From: JABSQH01 sp039177505
GTDB taxonomy: Bacteria; Actinomycetota; Acidimicrobiia; Acidimicrobiales; Ilumatobacteraceae
NCBI GenBank assembly: GCA_039177505.1
Contig: JBCDFR010000005.1
Coordinates: 1 to 64,000 of the forward strand
Direction: 5' to 3'
DNA length: 64,000 nt
Made by a program: the position numbers and the translations under genes. How positions within the stretch are numbered: the first letter of the stretch is position 1; each line of letters starts with the position of its first letter. The notes under the pieces are model-generated. The model searched no databases and was not told the origin of the DNA. It saw nothing but the letters and a program-made list of their open reading frames with translations. Below are positions 26,156 through 34,655 of the stretch, piece by piece.

Positions 26156-27044
26156 GCGGTATTTCGTTGCCGTTGCCGAGGAGTTGCACTTCACTCGCGC
26201 CGCCGAGGGGTTGTACGTGTCGCAGCCGGCGTTGTCGCGCCAAATCGCCAAGCTCGAGTCGGACCTCCGGGTGCGGCTCTTCGAACGCGATCGCCGCAGC
26301 GTGGCGCTCACCGACGCGGGCCGCGTGCTGCTCGAACGGGCACAGGCGGTGATCGCTGAGTGGGACGTTGCTCAGGCGGCGGTCAACGACGCTGCCGCGT
26401 CCGGTGCGGCGGTCCTGCGAGTCGGCATGCAGACGAGCATTGGCCGCGGGATCATCTCCGAGCTCGGTGAAGGTTTGGCGGCACTCCGGCCGGGCCGGAC
26501 GTTGCAGCTCAACCAGGTCGGCTGGGGCGATCCGACCGCCGGCCTTGCCGACGGCGGCAGCGACGTCGCGCTGTGCTGGCTTCCGATGGTCGATCCCCAG
26601 GCCTTCGATCACCATGTCCTGCGCGTCGAGCCGGTGCTGTTGGCGCTGGCATCCGACCATCCGTTGGCTGAGCGGCGATCGGTCGCCTTTGACGAGATGA
26701 TCGACGTGCCCCTCGTTGCCTTACCGGCCGACGCCGGAGCGTTGCGCGACCGGTGGCTCGTGACCGAGCGCCGAAGTGCACCGGCCCCGATCGCCGCGAC
26801 CGCGCACACCGCCGACGAGGCAATGGAGGCCGTCGTCAGCGGATTGGGCGCCGTGTTGTTGTCGGAGGGCAATACCGCGATCTATGAACGCCCGGGGATC
26901 ACGTTCGTCCCTGTGGTCGATCTCGACCCGTCCGTCCTCGCGCTTGCGTGGCGGCGCGCCGACGAGCGAGCAGTGATCGCCGATCTCGTCGACGTCGCCC
27001 GGCAGCGCTGGTCGTCGGCTGCGTCCGTTGACCTGACGCAATGA
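26133..27044 (+). CDS. LysR family transcriptional regulator
   Basis: 303 aa from GTG 26133, which gives the usual LysR N-terminus (RDLRYFVAVAEELHFTRAA, then VSQPALSRQIAKLE for the recognition helix). Residues 95-290 form the periplasmic-binding-like effector domain. Divergent from the alpha/beta hydrolase, whose expression it probably controls together with the downstream SnoaL gene. The initiation codon is embedded in a 34-bp palindrome, an unusual arrangement that suggests tight self-control. Confidence 0.9.
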   Translation: MDVHVRDLRYFVAVAEELHFTRAAEGLYVSQPALSRQIAKLESDLRVRLFERDRRSVALTDAGRVLLERAQAVIAEWDVAQAAVNDAAASGAAVLRVGMQTSIGRGIISELGEGLAALRPGRTLQLNQVGWGDPTAGLADGGSDVALCWLPMVDPQAFDHHVLRVEPVLLALASDHPLAERRSVAFDEMIDVPLVALPADAGALRDRWLVTERRSAPAPIAATAHTADEAMEAVVSGLGAVLLSEGNTAIYERPGITFVPVVDLDPSVLALAWRRADERAVIADLVDVARQRWSSAASVDLTQ

Positions 27045-27066
27045 GCGCACCGTTGCAGTGAGCGCG

Positions 27067-27103
27067 CGGTTGCCCTGCGCCAGGTGATGACGCAGGGCAA
27101 CCG
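27067..27103. terminator. Bidirectional hairpin between convergent genes
   Basis: A perfect 13-bp stem (CGGTTGCCCTGCG at 27067-27079 and its complement at 27091-27103) with an 11-nt loop lies between the LysR stop and the convergent Coq4-like stop. It can serve both strands. Confidence 0.72.
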
Positions 27104-27126
27104 GAACTGATTGGAATCGAAGGGTC

Positions 27127-27831
27127 TCAGGTGGCGGGGCCGTACTCGGCGCGAATGTCGGCGAGCGGACGGTCGAGCTGCTCTTCCCACTTGGTGAAGT
27201 GCAGGTTCTTCCAGCTCTGGCCCATCATCCAGCCCTCGCTGATCGCGTCCATCGCTGTGGCGATGTACGACGGGTTGACGAACGCGACATGTGACGTGGT
27301 GACGGCGATGCGCATCGCGTGGTACGTCGTGCGTAGTTGGGCGTGGTGGAACCCGGCCATGCCGAGCTCGCCGACGATGTCGGAGTGGAAGCCGGTGATC
27401 GTGTGCAGGTAGTCGTGCAGCATGAAGCCGCGGAGGAACGCGTACTTGACGTCGTCGGGCATCCGGTCGAGGCGCCCGGCGTCGACCAGGTTGTAGAAGT
27501 ACTCGTGCTGGTTGCGGGCGAGGTTGGGCTCGAGATTGTTGTCGACGATCCAGTGCTTGTAGGCGTGACCCAGCGAACCGTCGGGGCACCCCGCGAGATC
27601 TTCGAGCGTGATCACGGGAGGCAGGTACTGCTCGTCGAGGAACGCATCGGCGCCGGGCAGCGCGCGCAGGTTGTCGGCGTACTGATCGATCGCCGACTGC
27701 GGCGCGGTCTCCCACCAGTCGTGAACGAGGCCCATCACGTGGGTCTGCAGCGGATCGTCGACGTTCCTCATGAACAGTTCGGCGATGTCGCGATCGATCA
27801 CGGGCTCGTAGTCGGTGATGGTGGCGGTCAT
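27127..27831 (-). CDS. Coq4-like family protein
   Basis: 234 aa; GAGGAGC lies upstream of the ATG. The hallmark Zn motif HDxxH-x11-E is present: His139-Asp140, His143 and Glu155 (MLHDYLHTITGFHSDIVGE). Coq4 proteins bind a lipid head group in quinone biosynthesis and have been shown to act in C1 decarboxylation/hydroxylation. Here there are no ubiquinone genes nearby; a divergent TetR regulator and catabolic neighbours suggest a lipid- or aromatic-related accessory role. Confidence 0.8.
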   Translation of the reverse strand: MTATITDYEPVIDRDIAELFMRNVDDPLQTHVMGLVHDWWETAPQSAIDQYADNLRALPGADAFLDEQYLPPVITLEDLAGCPDGSLGHAYKHWIVDNNLEPNLARNQHEYFYNLVDAGRLDRMPDDVKYAFLRGFMLHDYLHTITGFHSDIVGELGMAGFHHAQLRTTYHAMRIAVTTSHVAFVNPSYIATAMDAISEGWMMGQSWKNLHFTKWEEQLDRPLADIRAEYGPAT

Positions 27832-27865
27832 TTCTAGCTCCTCAGCAGCGGTCGGTGAATCTCTT

Positions 27866-27906
27866 ATTCAGAACTCCTGAACAATGTATTCAGAAACTCT
27901 GAACAA
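27866..27906. promoter_or_regulatory. Two tandem operators in the Coq4/TetR divergent region
   Basis: Two near-identical 19-nt elements, at 27866-27884 (ATTCAGAACTCCTGAACAA) and 27888-27906 (ATTCAGAAACTCTGAACAA), start 22 bp apart. Each contains the inverted repeat TTCAG-N5-CTGAA. Two helical turns of spacing suggest cooperative binding of the divergent TetR protein on one DNA face. Confidence 0.68.
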
Positions 27907-27945
27907 GTCAACCTCTGAAGTCGAAGTGCCGCCTACGATCGAGCC

Positions 27946-28554
27946 ATGACGGCTTCGGCGCCCAAACGCATGACACGCGAGGACCGACGCGCCAGCTTGC
28001 TGGCAGCCGCCGCGCAGGCGGTCAGCGAGGCGCCTGGCGAGCGTCTGTCGTTCGAGGTGATCGCGGCCGTTGCTGGTGTGTCACCGACACTGCCCTACAA
28101 GTACTTCGACTCGATCGAGGACGTCACCCTCGAGCTCTACTCCGCAGCCGTCGCCGACGTCGACGCACGCATCGATGAGCTGTTGGTCGACGACGGCGTG
28201 TCGTTCGACGACACGTTGCGCGCATCGTTTCTGATGTGGTGCGATCAGGTGGAGCGCGACGACTTTCTCTTCGTGCGACTCGCGGACGGAGCCAACGCCG
28301 CCGACTTGGCGCGCAGCGTGCGGCGTCGCCGTGAGCGTTCCGTCGGCATCTGGGCTGGTGTTGTGGCCGCCGAGTTCGGCCTCGAGGAGGTCACCGCTCG
28401 GCTGCTCGCAGCCGCGATGACCACCGCAGCGTCGGCGATGGTCGGGCGGGTGTTCGCCGACCGCCTCGACCGCAACGGTGTCGCCGAGTTGCTAGTCGTC
28501 GTCACCCGTGCCCAGTGCGTGGCCGCGCAGGCGTTGGCTGTGCCCGCAAGCTAG
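27946..28554 (+). CDS. TetR family regulator, divergent to the Coq4-like gene
   Basis: 202 aa. The N-terminal DNA-binding domain is at about residues 10-60 (REDRRASLLAAAAQAVSEA; SFEVIAAVAGVSPTLPYKYF). The C-terminal domain is helical. The 114-bp divergent region contains two phased operators, so it likely represses the Coq4-like gene and itself. The ligand is unknown. The gene converges on the FAH gene. Confidence 0.87.
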   Translation: MTASAPKRMTREDRRASLLAAAAQAVSEAPGERLSFEVIAAVAGVSPTLPYKYFDSIEDVTLELYSAAVADVDARIDELLVDDGVSFDDTLRASFLMWCDQVERDDFLFVRLADGANAADLARSVRRRRERSVGIWAGVVAAEFGLEEVTARLLAAAMTTAASAMVGRVFADRLDRNGVAELLVVVTRAQCVAAQALAVPAS

Positions 28555-28629
28555 GACGTGGCCGCACAGTCAACCGGCGGTCGGGACGACACCCAGGTGT
28601 TGGCGTGTCTCGGCAACAGCTGAGTGCGA

Positions 28630-29469
28630 TCAGATGCACACGTTGCGCATCGTGCCGATGCCCTCGACGGTCGTGGTGATTACATCGCCGGGCGCGAGGA
28701 ACTTCCCGGCCGCGGCGCCGACACCTTCGGGCGTCCCGGTGAAGATGATGTCGCCGGGCTCGAGGGTCGCGTGGGCCGAGATGTACTCGATCAGCGCCGA
28801 CACGTCGAAGATGAGGTCGGCCGACGAGCCGTCCTGTCGCCGCTCGTCGTTGATGTCGCAGGTGATGGCCACTGCGTCGCGGTCGGGCAAGTGGTCGGTC
28901 GACACCATGACTGGCCCGATCGGTCCGTAGCCGTCACGCGACTTCCCAAGGTCGAAGTGCGGCGGCGACGCCGCGAACTGCAGAGCGCGATCGGAGATGT
29001 CTTGTCCCGCAGTGACGCCGGCGACGTAGTCCCAGGCTTCGATAGCGGGAATGTCGCGGCCGCCGCGCCCGATCACCACGACGAGTTCGGCCTCGTAGTC
29101 GACGGCCTCGCCGCGCAGCTCGACGTCGGCGTTCGGCCCGGTGATGCAGTTGGTGAACTTGGTGAACACGAGCGGGACCTTCGGCGGCTCCATCTGCGAC
29201 TCGGCGACATGACTCGCGTAGTTCAGCCCGATAGCGAAGCTCTTGGGCGGTCGCGGCACAGGCGGGCCGACCACGCCATCGTCGAGGCGGCCGGTCGGTT
29301 CTCGGTCGCCGAGCGTCGCATCGAGCTCATGGAGCACATCGTGGGCATCGATGGCGGCCATCAGGTCTGGGCCCAGACGACCATCGGAGATGGTTTCCAG
29401 GTCGTAGGCATTCGCGGCATCGTCGACGAGCACGGCGCGCGAGTCGAGGTTGGCGAGGCGGAAGCTCAT
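28630..29469 (-). CDS. Fumarylacetoacetate hydrolase (FAH) family protein
   Basis: 279 aa from ATG 29469; ATGA overlap with the upstream monooxygenase stop shows translational coupling. The FAH core gives the metal ligands Glu126 and Glu128 (VDYEAELVVVIG) and Asp157 (GQDISDRAL), followed by LIFDVSALIEYISAHATLEPG and GDIIFTGTPEGVG. Family members cleave C-C bonds in acylpyruvates or decarboxylate and isomerise ring-cleavage products. Paired with an MhpA-like hydroxylase, a role in aromatic acid degradation is inferred. Confidence 0.9.
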   Translation of the reverse strand: MSFRLANLDSRAVLVDDAANAYDLETISDGRLGPDLMAAIDAHDVLHELDATLGDREPTGRLDDGVVGPPVPRPPKSFAIGLNYASHVAESQMEPPKVPLVFTKFTNCITGPNADVELRGEAVDYEAELVVVIGRGGRDIPAIEAWDYVAGVTAGQDISDRALQFAASPPHFDLGKSRDGYGPIGPVMVSTDHLPDRDAVAITCDINDERRQDGSSADLIFDVSALIEYISAHATLEPGDIIFTGTPEGVGAAAGKFLAPGDVITTTVEGIGTMRNVCI

Positions 29470-30899
29470 GTGGTCACCATTCCAGTCGTTGCGAGGAGAG
29501 CGTTGATCGTGGCGATGTCGTCGGTCACCGCGGCGATGCGCCGGTCGGGTCGCACCACGACGAACACGTCGTCGTCGAGCAGACCCGGGTAGGCAGTCGT
29601 CGCGGCGGTCGTCGTACGGAGCATCGCGCACTCGAGTTGCCGATCTGTGGCGTGGTTGTCGCTGCGCAAGACCGCCCAGGTGTCGGGCAGCGGATCCGTC
29701 GGCGTCCGCGGCGCGGGCAACACGCCACCGACCAAAGGGTGGGTGCCGACGAACGTCGGGCCGGACAACTGCGGGAACGGTCGCTGGCCGTATCCCGACT
29801 CGAGCGCGGCGACGCCATCGTGGGCGATTGCTTGCATGAGTTGACCTGCGTCGACCGAATGCGCCACCTGGCCGGTGGCGTGTGGACGGCGTTCGGCGTC
29901 GTAGGTGTCGAGCAGTGCGTTGTTCGCTGTGCCCGCCGCGACGGCGGCGAGCTTCCAGCTCAGGTTCTCGGCGTCACGCATGCCCGTACACATGCCCTGT
30001 CCGTTAAACGGCGGCATCTGGTGTGCTGAGTCCCCGGCGAAGAACACCGCCCCGTCGCGGAACCGCTCGGCGACGGCGGCGTGGAATCGATACACCGCGG
30101 CCCGATCGACCCGTAGCTGGTCGGGCGCGGCCCACGGCGACAGCAGCTCGGCGATTCGCTCGTCGGCCAACATCTGTTCGCGCGTCTCGTGCGGGTGCAG
30201 CTGGAACTCCCAGCGGCGGTGCGCCCCAGGCCCTGGGACGAACGTGTGGACCCTCGCCTTGTCGCAGAACTGTCGTGCGCCCTCGGGCAGTTGCACGGTC
30301 GGGTCGAGCAGCGTGGTATCGACGACGAGCCAGGTCTGATCGAATCCTTGATCGACCATGGCCACGCCGCGTGCGTCACGAGTCTCACTCTTGGCGCCGT
30401 CGGATGCGACCAGCCAACGTGCGACGAGCGGCGCGCCGCCATTGTCCAACTCGACCTGGACGCCGCCGTCGACGTTGTCAACGCCGACTGCCGCGACTCC
30501 CAGTCGGATGTCGACACCGGCAGCGCTCGCCGCAGCCCGCAAGGCGCGCTCGAGGGAGGGTTGATCGAACGTGACCACCGGTGGCAGCCCGAGGGCGCCG
30601 ACGGTGCCGGGTGGAAAGTTGATGCCGACCACGGGCGCGCCAGTTACATCGACGAAGTCGGCGGCCAACAGCGGTGTCGAGCAGGCCTCGAGTTCGGCGG
30701 CGAGGCCGGCGCGATGGAACAGCTGCTGGATCTCGTCGTCCATGCCGATCGCCCTCGGTAGCGGGTACACCTCGGTGCTGCGGTCGATGGCGATCACCGA
30801 CAACCCGCGTTGGGCGCAGCGCAATGCGGTCATCACCCCGACGGGCCCACACCCCACGACCAAAACGTCGGCATCGAACTCGGGCTGGTCAGGCGGCAT
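29466..30899 (-). CDS. FAD-dependent aromatic hydroxylase (PheA/MhpA type)
   Basis: 477 aa. FAD-binding elements: GCGPVG (16-21), the DG motif VASDGAKSETR (about 167) and the GD motif FFAGDSAHQMPPFNGQGM (Gly289-Asp290). Similar to 3-(3-hydroxyphenyl)propionate or resorcinol/phenol monooxygenases that hydroxylate rings with NAD(P)H and O2. It is translationally coupled to the FAH hydrolase downstream, and divergent from a TetR gene (31018) that probably regulates it. Slightly shorter than MhpA, lacking part of the C-terminal thioredoxin-like domain. Confidence 0.9.
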   Translation of the reverse strand: MPPDQPEFDADVLVVGCGPVGVMTALRCAQRGLSVIAIDRSTEVYPLPRAIGMDDEIQQLFHRAGLAAELEACSTPLLAADFVDVTGAPVVGINFPPGTVGALGLPPVVTFDQPSLERALRAAASAAGVDIRLGVAAVGVDNVDGGVQVELDNGGAPLVARWLVASDGAKSETRDARGVAMVDQGFDQTWLVVDTTLLDPTVQLPEGARQFCDKARVHTFVPGPGAHRRWEFQLHPHETREQMLADERIAELLSPWAAPDQLRVDRAAVYRFHAAVAERFRDGAVFFAGDSAHQMPPFNGQGMCTGMRDAENLSWKLAAVAAGTANNALLDTYDAERRPHATGQVAHSVDAGQLMQAIAHDGVAALESGYGQRPFPQLSGPTFVGTHPLVGGVLPAPRTPTDPLPDTWAVLRSDNHATDRQLECAMLRTTTAATTAYPGLLDDDVFVVVRPDRRIAAVTDDIATINALLATTGMVTT

Positions 30900-30909
30900 G
30901 GGTGGGGGT

Positions 30910-30941
30910 CGATATGGGTGGTGATCGATATGGGTGGTGGT
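30910..30941. repeat. 16-bp tandem repeat in the monooxygenase/TetR intergenic region
   Basis: Two copies of CGATATGGGTGGTGAT (second copy ends GGT) lie directly upstream of the monooxygenase ATG, with a partial third CGAT. They occupy the 5-prime leader of the operon and could be regulator half-sites or slippage repeats. Confidence 0.6.
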
Positions 30942-31017
30942 CGATCGTTTGTGTATCGAGTGATCAAACTTATATCAGTCGTTGCAATTCTTCGTCAAGG
31001 GCTTCTAGGTTGCCCGT

Positions 31018-31680
31018 GTGGCGCTGACCGACGACGCACCGGCTCCGGGGAGGTCGCGGCGCAACCGGGGTTCTGATGTGGTCCGCGACGCGCTCGTCGA
31101 GGCGGCCATCGGTGAGTTCGCGGCACACGGGTTCGCTGGCGCGTCGACGAGGAAGATCGCCGATGCCGCGGGCGCACACCAGTCGCAGATCAAGTATCAC
31201 TTCTCGTCCAAGACCGATCTGTGGAAGCGGTGCATGGAGCACCTGCTCGCCGAGCTGGACGAGGAGGTCGCCGGTGCGCTCGCCGCCGCGGATCAGCCCG
31301 ATGGTCTCGACGGTGGGGCGGGGCCTCAGGCGCTGCTGATGGAGTCCACGATTCGGGGGCTCGTCTATCTGGCGGCGCGGCGACCAGAGCTGAACCGCAT
31401 CATGATGCACGAGGCGACCAGCCCGGGGGAGCGGTTGGAATGGTTGGTCGAGACACATCTCGGTCCCCGACAGGCGGTGCTCGCATCGACGTGGGTCTCG
31501 CTGCGCCAGCGCGGCATCGCTGCACCGATCGAGGTCGATGCGGTGTACCACACGATCATCGGAGCGGCGTCGCTGTTGTATGCCAATGCACCCGAGGCCG
31601 AGCTGATGGGCATCGATCCGCAGACGCTGGTCGAGCGTCACGCCGACGCACTCGTGGCGGTGTTTCTTTCGGGCCGTTGA
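31018..31680 (+). CDS. TetR family regulator, divergent to the hydroxylase operon
   Basis: 220 aa from GTG 31018. HTH at about residues 18-65 (VVRDALVEAAIGEFAAHGF; STRKIADAAGAHQSQIKYHF). The effector domain contains a Met/His-rich stretch (NRIMMHEATS). The intergenic region of 118 bp holds the tandem 16-mers and an AT-rich block with TGATCA. Likely repressor of the hydroxylase/FAH operon. It converges on the Rieske gene with a 10-nt gap. Confidence 0.88.
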   Translation: MALTDDAPAPGRSRRNRGSDVVRDALVEAAIGEFAAHGFAGASTRKIADAAGAHQSQIKYHFSSKTDLWKRCMEHLLAELDEEVAGALAAADQPDGLDGGAGPQALLMESTIRGLVYLAARRPELNRIMMHEATSPGERLEWLVETHLGPRQAVLASTWVSLRQRGIAAPIEVDAVYHTIIGAASLLYANAPEAELMGIDPQTLVERHADALVAVFLSGR

Positions 31681-31690
31681 CCCGACGCGA

Positions 31691-32935
31691 TCAGCGCGCC
31701 GACTCGGCGAGGTTGTCGTCGAGGAGCGGCAAGGGCTCGAGGCCGAGGAGCGAACGGTACGTCGAGTGATAGTGGTGCAGGGCCGGTTCGTTGCGGCCGA
31801 ACAGGGAGTATTCGACGTGTCCCGACTCGGCGGTGCGCTGCTGGCTGGCCGACATCCAGTAGTCCTCGTCGCGGATGATGTTGGCGAACCCTTCGGCGAT
31901 CAGCCGCTGCAGCTCGACCTCTTCACTGTCCAACCCGATCTGTCGCTTGGCTTCCTCGGGGTCGTCGAAGTATTCGTCAGCTGAGACCCCGGGTCGGAGA
32001 TAGAAGCCGATGCGCGAGGTGTGTTGTCCCGGGCGCTCGCGGTCGGGGATCGCCCGCACGAGATAAGCGCCGTTCTCGAAGGGCATCAGGATGACGTTGG
32101 GGAACAGCCAGTACACCGGCAGACCGGCCACGGTGATGTCCCATTCGGACTCTGGGAGCAGGCGCATCTCATCGATCGCTCGCTTGGTGAGGATCATCCG
32201 GTGGTTGATGCCGAAGGTGTCGTAACACTGCACGTTCCCGTGGAACATGTTGTAGAGCGTGTCCTTGTGCAGCGCGGCGAAGTGATACGTCTCGCCGAAG
32301 GTGTCCATGGCGAGCTTCCAGTTGCACTCGACGTCGTAGCTGTCGCTGTCGAGATAGGTGAGTTCGCCGTAGTTCCACTCGGCCAACTCCGCGGCGAAGT
32401 CGTCGGGGAACATCGCGCTCGGATCGATCGTGCCGTCGACGTCGGGGTGCACGTACAGCAGACCGTTCCACTCGAGCGCTGGGAGTTCGATCAGGCTGAG
32501 ACACTCGGTGTCGACTTCACCGAAGTGGTCCTTCTTCGGGAGGCCGACGAGCGATCCTTCACTGTCGTAGGTCCATGCGTGGAATGGGCAGACCAGCCGC
32601 CGCGAGGTGCCGCGTGGTTCTTCGACGAGGACCGCTCCGCGATGGCGGCACGAGTTGACGAAGGCGTGGAACGAACCGTCGGCGGCGCGCGTCGCAATCA
32701 CCGGTAGCCCGAGGTCGTTGGTGGTGATGAACGAACCGGGCTCAGGGAGGTCGCCGGACAACCCGACGAGCTGTGGCCGCGAGGCGAAGAACTTGTCCCA
32801 CTCACGGGTGGCGAGGCCCTCGTCGGTGTAGGCCGACACGGGGTTCTTGCGGAGGCCGCCGGCATCGACGTTCGTCCCCGAGTCGATGCGTGCCAGCAAT
32901 TCCTTGATCAGTCGGACTTGTTCCCCATGACGCAT
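31691..32935 (-). CDS. Rieske-type ring-hydroxylating oxygenase alpha subunit
   Basis: 414 aa. Rieske [2Fe-2S] ligands are CRHRG (Cys96, His98) and CPFHAW (Cys116, His119). The mononuclear Fe(II) site is in DTFGETYHFAALHKDT (His218, His223, with Asp211 as the bridging carboxylate); a third carboxylate lies in the C-terminal half. Family members dihydroxylate aromatics or demethylate substrates using reductase-delivered electrons. No beta subunit, ferredoxin or reductase gene is adjacent, so it resembles homotrimeric alpha-only oxygenases with distant partners. Divergent from a TetR gene. Confidence 0.92.
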   Translation of the reverse strand: MRHGEQVRLIKELLARIDSGTNVDAGGLRKNPVSAYTDEGLATREWDKFFASRPQLVGLSGDLPEPGSFITTNDLGLPVIATRAADGSFHAFVNSCRHRGAVLVEEPRGTSRRLVCPFHAWTYDSEGSLVGLPKKDHFGEVDTECLSLIELPALEWNGLLYVHPDVDGTIDPSAMFPDDFAAELAEWNYGELTYLDSDSYDVECNWKLAMDTFGETYHFAALHKDTLYNMFHGNVQCYDTFGINHRMILTKRAIDEMRLLPESEWDITVAGLPVYWLFPNVILMPFENGAYLVRAIPDRERPGQHTSRIGFYLRPGVSADEYFDDPEEAKRQIGLDSEEVELQRLIAEGFANIIRDEDYWMSASQQRTAESGHVEYSLFGRNEPALHHYHSTYRSLLGLEPLPLLDDNLAESAR

Positions 32936-32961
32936 ACTTAGAGTCGACTACAAACTTAGAG
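32936..32961. promoter_or_regulatory. Direct repeats ACTTAGAG at the Rieske gene start
   Basis: ACTTAGAG occurs at 32936-32943 and 32954-32961 (18-bp period) with the palindrome AGTCGACT between (32942-32949). The block directly abuts the Rieske start codon and precedes the divergent TetR gene, so it is a probable operator region. Confidence 0.45.
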
Positions 32962-32972
32962 AGTTGTCAACC

Positions 32973-33659
32973 GTGCGCTCATGGGTCAAACTGCCTCCGG
33001 TGAGCGGCCTTCGTGAACGCAACAAGGCAATCAGAGTCGGGGCCATCCTCGACGCTGCGGTGGAGCTGCTCGGTCGTGAGGATTTGCAGGCGGTGACCAC
33101 TGAACAGATCGCCGCCCACGCAGGTGTGTCACCGGCGACCGTGTACAACCTGGTCGGCACGCGTGACGAGTTGTTGCGCTCGGTGGTGCAGCGCGTCGTC
33201 GACGACTTGGTCGACGCGGTCGCTCAGGCGACTGCCAGCGACGACGATCCGATTGCTGTCGCGCACCTGATCGTCGACCATTCCGTCAGCGCATTCACGG
33301 CGCACTCCCGGGCGTACCGCCAGATCGTCGGGGCGGGGCGGGCCACCGAGGATGCGCCCAGTGTGGAGTGGGTCGACCCCTCGCAACTGCAGGTCGCCGC
33401 ACTTCGCCAGGCCCAGCAGTTGGGTGTGCTCCACGCCGACGTCGATCCCGAACCCCTCGGCCGGCAGGTCTACATTTCGTGGATGGGGGCGATGGGCCAG
33501 TGGGCGCAAGGCACGCTCGACGATCACGGGTTCGCAGTCGCCACGCGTCACGGACTGCTGAGCGTGCTCGCCGCCGCCGCTTCCGAGCCGCACCGCCGAG
33601 CGTTCCTCGTCCAGCTCGCCGACCTGGGCCGCGACCTCGCCCCCCGCTGGCGGCCGTAG
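32973..33659 (+). CDS. TetR family regulator, divergent to the Rieske oxygenase
   Basis: About 228 aa from GTG 32973; GTG 33000 is an alternative that starts at VSGLRERNKAIRV. HTH at about residues 22-68 (AIRVGAILDAAVELLGRED; TTEQIAAHAGVSPATVYNLV). The C-terminal domain has a Trp-rich segment (SWMGAMGQWAQG). Presumed repressor of the divergent oxygenase. The third enzyme/TetR divergent pair in this region. Confidence 0.87.
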   Translation: MRSWVKLPPVSGLRERNKAIRVGAILDAAVELLGREDLQAVTTEQIAAHAGVSPATVYNLVGTRDELLRSVVQRVVDDLVDAVAQATASDDDPIAVAHLIVDHSVSAFTAHSRAYRQIVGAGRATEDAPSVEWVDPSQLQVAALRQAQQLGVLHADVDPEPLGRQVYISWMGAMGQWAQGTLDDHGFAVATRHGLLSVLAAAASEPHRRAFLVQLADLGRDLAPRWRP

Positions 33660-33851
33660 TCCCGCTCCCCTCCGAAATACCGGGGATTCCGTGCAAAAAA
33701 CGCACGTCCTGGCGAACAGAAAGCGCGTTTCGCCCGCAGTTGGTGGGCGTGGCCGCCGAGGTCCCCGGGTGTTGTTGTCGGGCCCTACGCTCTCGGGTGT
33801 GTCCCAATTGCCTGCGGCGAAGCCCGCCACGCTGCGTGTGGCCCGCTGACG

Positions 33852-34649
33852 ATGTCACGAGTCGAGCGAACGCTCATCTCGAAGCGCCGGCGAACGGTCG
33901 ATGGCTGGTCCGAACGTCGGACGCCGGACCGGCTGATCGTCGAGGAACCGCTGTCGATCGAACTCGACGGCACCGCCGTAACGTCGACGATGCGCACACC
34001 GGGGCACGACTTCGAGTTGGCCGCCGGGTTCTGCCTCACCGACGGTCTACTGGGCGACGCATCGATCGAGCGGATCCGCTACTGCGGTGGGGCCTGCGAC
34101 GATGGCGTCGAGAAGGACTACCACACGGTTCGTGTCGAAACCGGCGGTCAGGCACCGACCCCGACGGCGCGTCTCGGCAATGTGTCGTCGAGTTGTGGGT
34201 GGTGCGGCAGCGCACATCTAGATGAACTGTGCGAACGGATCGACCCACTTCCCCACAGCAGTCCGATCGACCTCGACGTGCTCGCCGGACTCCCTGAGCA
34301 GGTCGTTGCCCGCCAGAAGCTGTTCGCCGACACCGGCGCAGTCCACGGCGCCGCCGCCTTCGACGCGGTGGGCGATCTGCTCGTCGTGCGCGAGGACGTG
34401 GGCCGGCACAATGCGGTCGACAAGGTCGTCGGTCGACTGCTGCTCGATGGCGCCTTACCGGCGCATGGACAGGGCCTGTTTGTCAGCGGCCGCGCGAGCA
34501 TCGAGATGGTGCAGAAAGCGTGGGCGGCCGGGTTCGGCACGCTGATTGCAGTGAGCGCGCCGACCGCCCTGGCCGTCGAGACGGCCCGACGCAGCGGGCT
34601 GACCCTCGTCGGGTTCGCCCGAGGCGACGCGCTGAACGTGTACGCCTAA
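33852..34649 (+). CDS. fdhD: FdhD sulfurtransferase for formate dehydrogenase maturation
   Basis: 265 aa. FdhD moves sulfur from IscS to the Mo/W-bisPGD cofactor of formate dehydrogenase and binds the nucleotide cofactor. The catalytic CxxC is present in SSSCGWCG (Cys115 and Cys118), with the C-terminal domain containing DVGRHNAVDKVVG and FVSGRASIEMVQKA, both typical. No formate dehydrogenase gene lies in the window. Converges on the Erm-like gene with a 6-nt gap. Confidence 0.94.
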   Translation: MSRVERTLISKRRRTVDGWSERRTPDRLIVEEPLSIELDGTAVTSTMRTPGHDFELAAGFCLTDGLLGDASIERIRYCGGACDDGVEKDYHTVRVETGGQAPTPTARLGNVSSSCGWCGSAHLDELCERIDPLPHSSPIDLDVLAGLPEQVVARQKLFADTGAVHGAAAFDAVGDLLVVREDVGRHNAVDKVVGRLLLDGALPAHGQGLFVSGRASIEMVQKAWAAGFGTLIAVSAPTALAVETARRSGLTLVGFARGDALNVYA

Positions 34650-34655
34650 GGCGCA

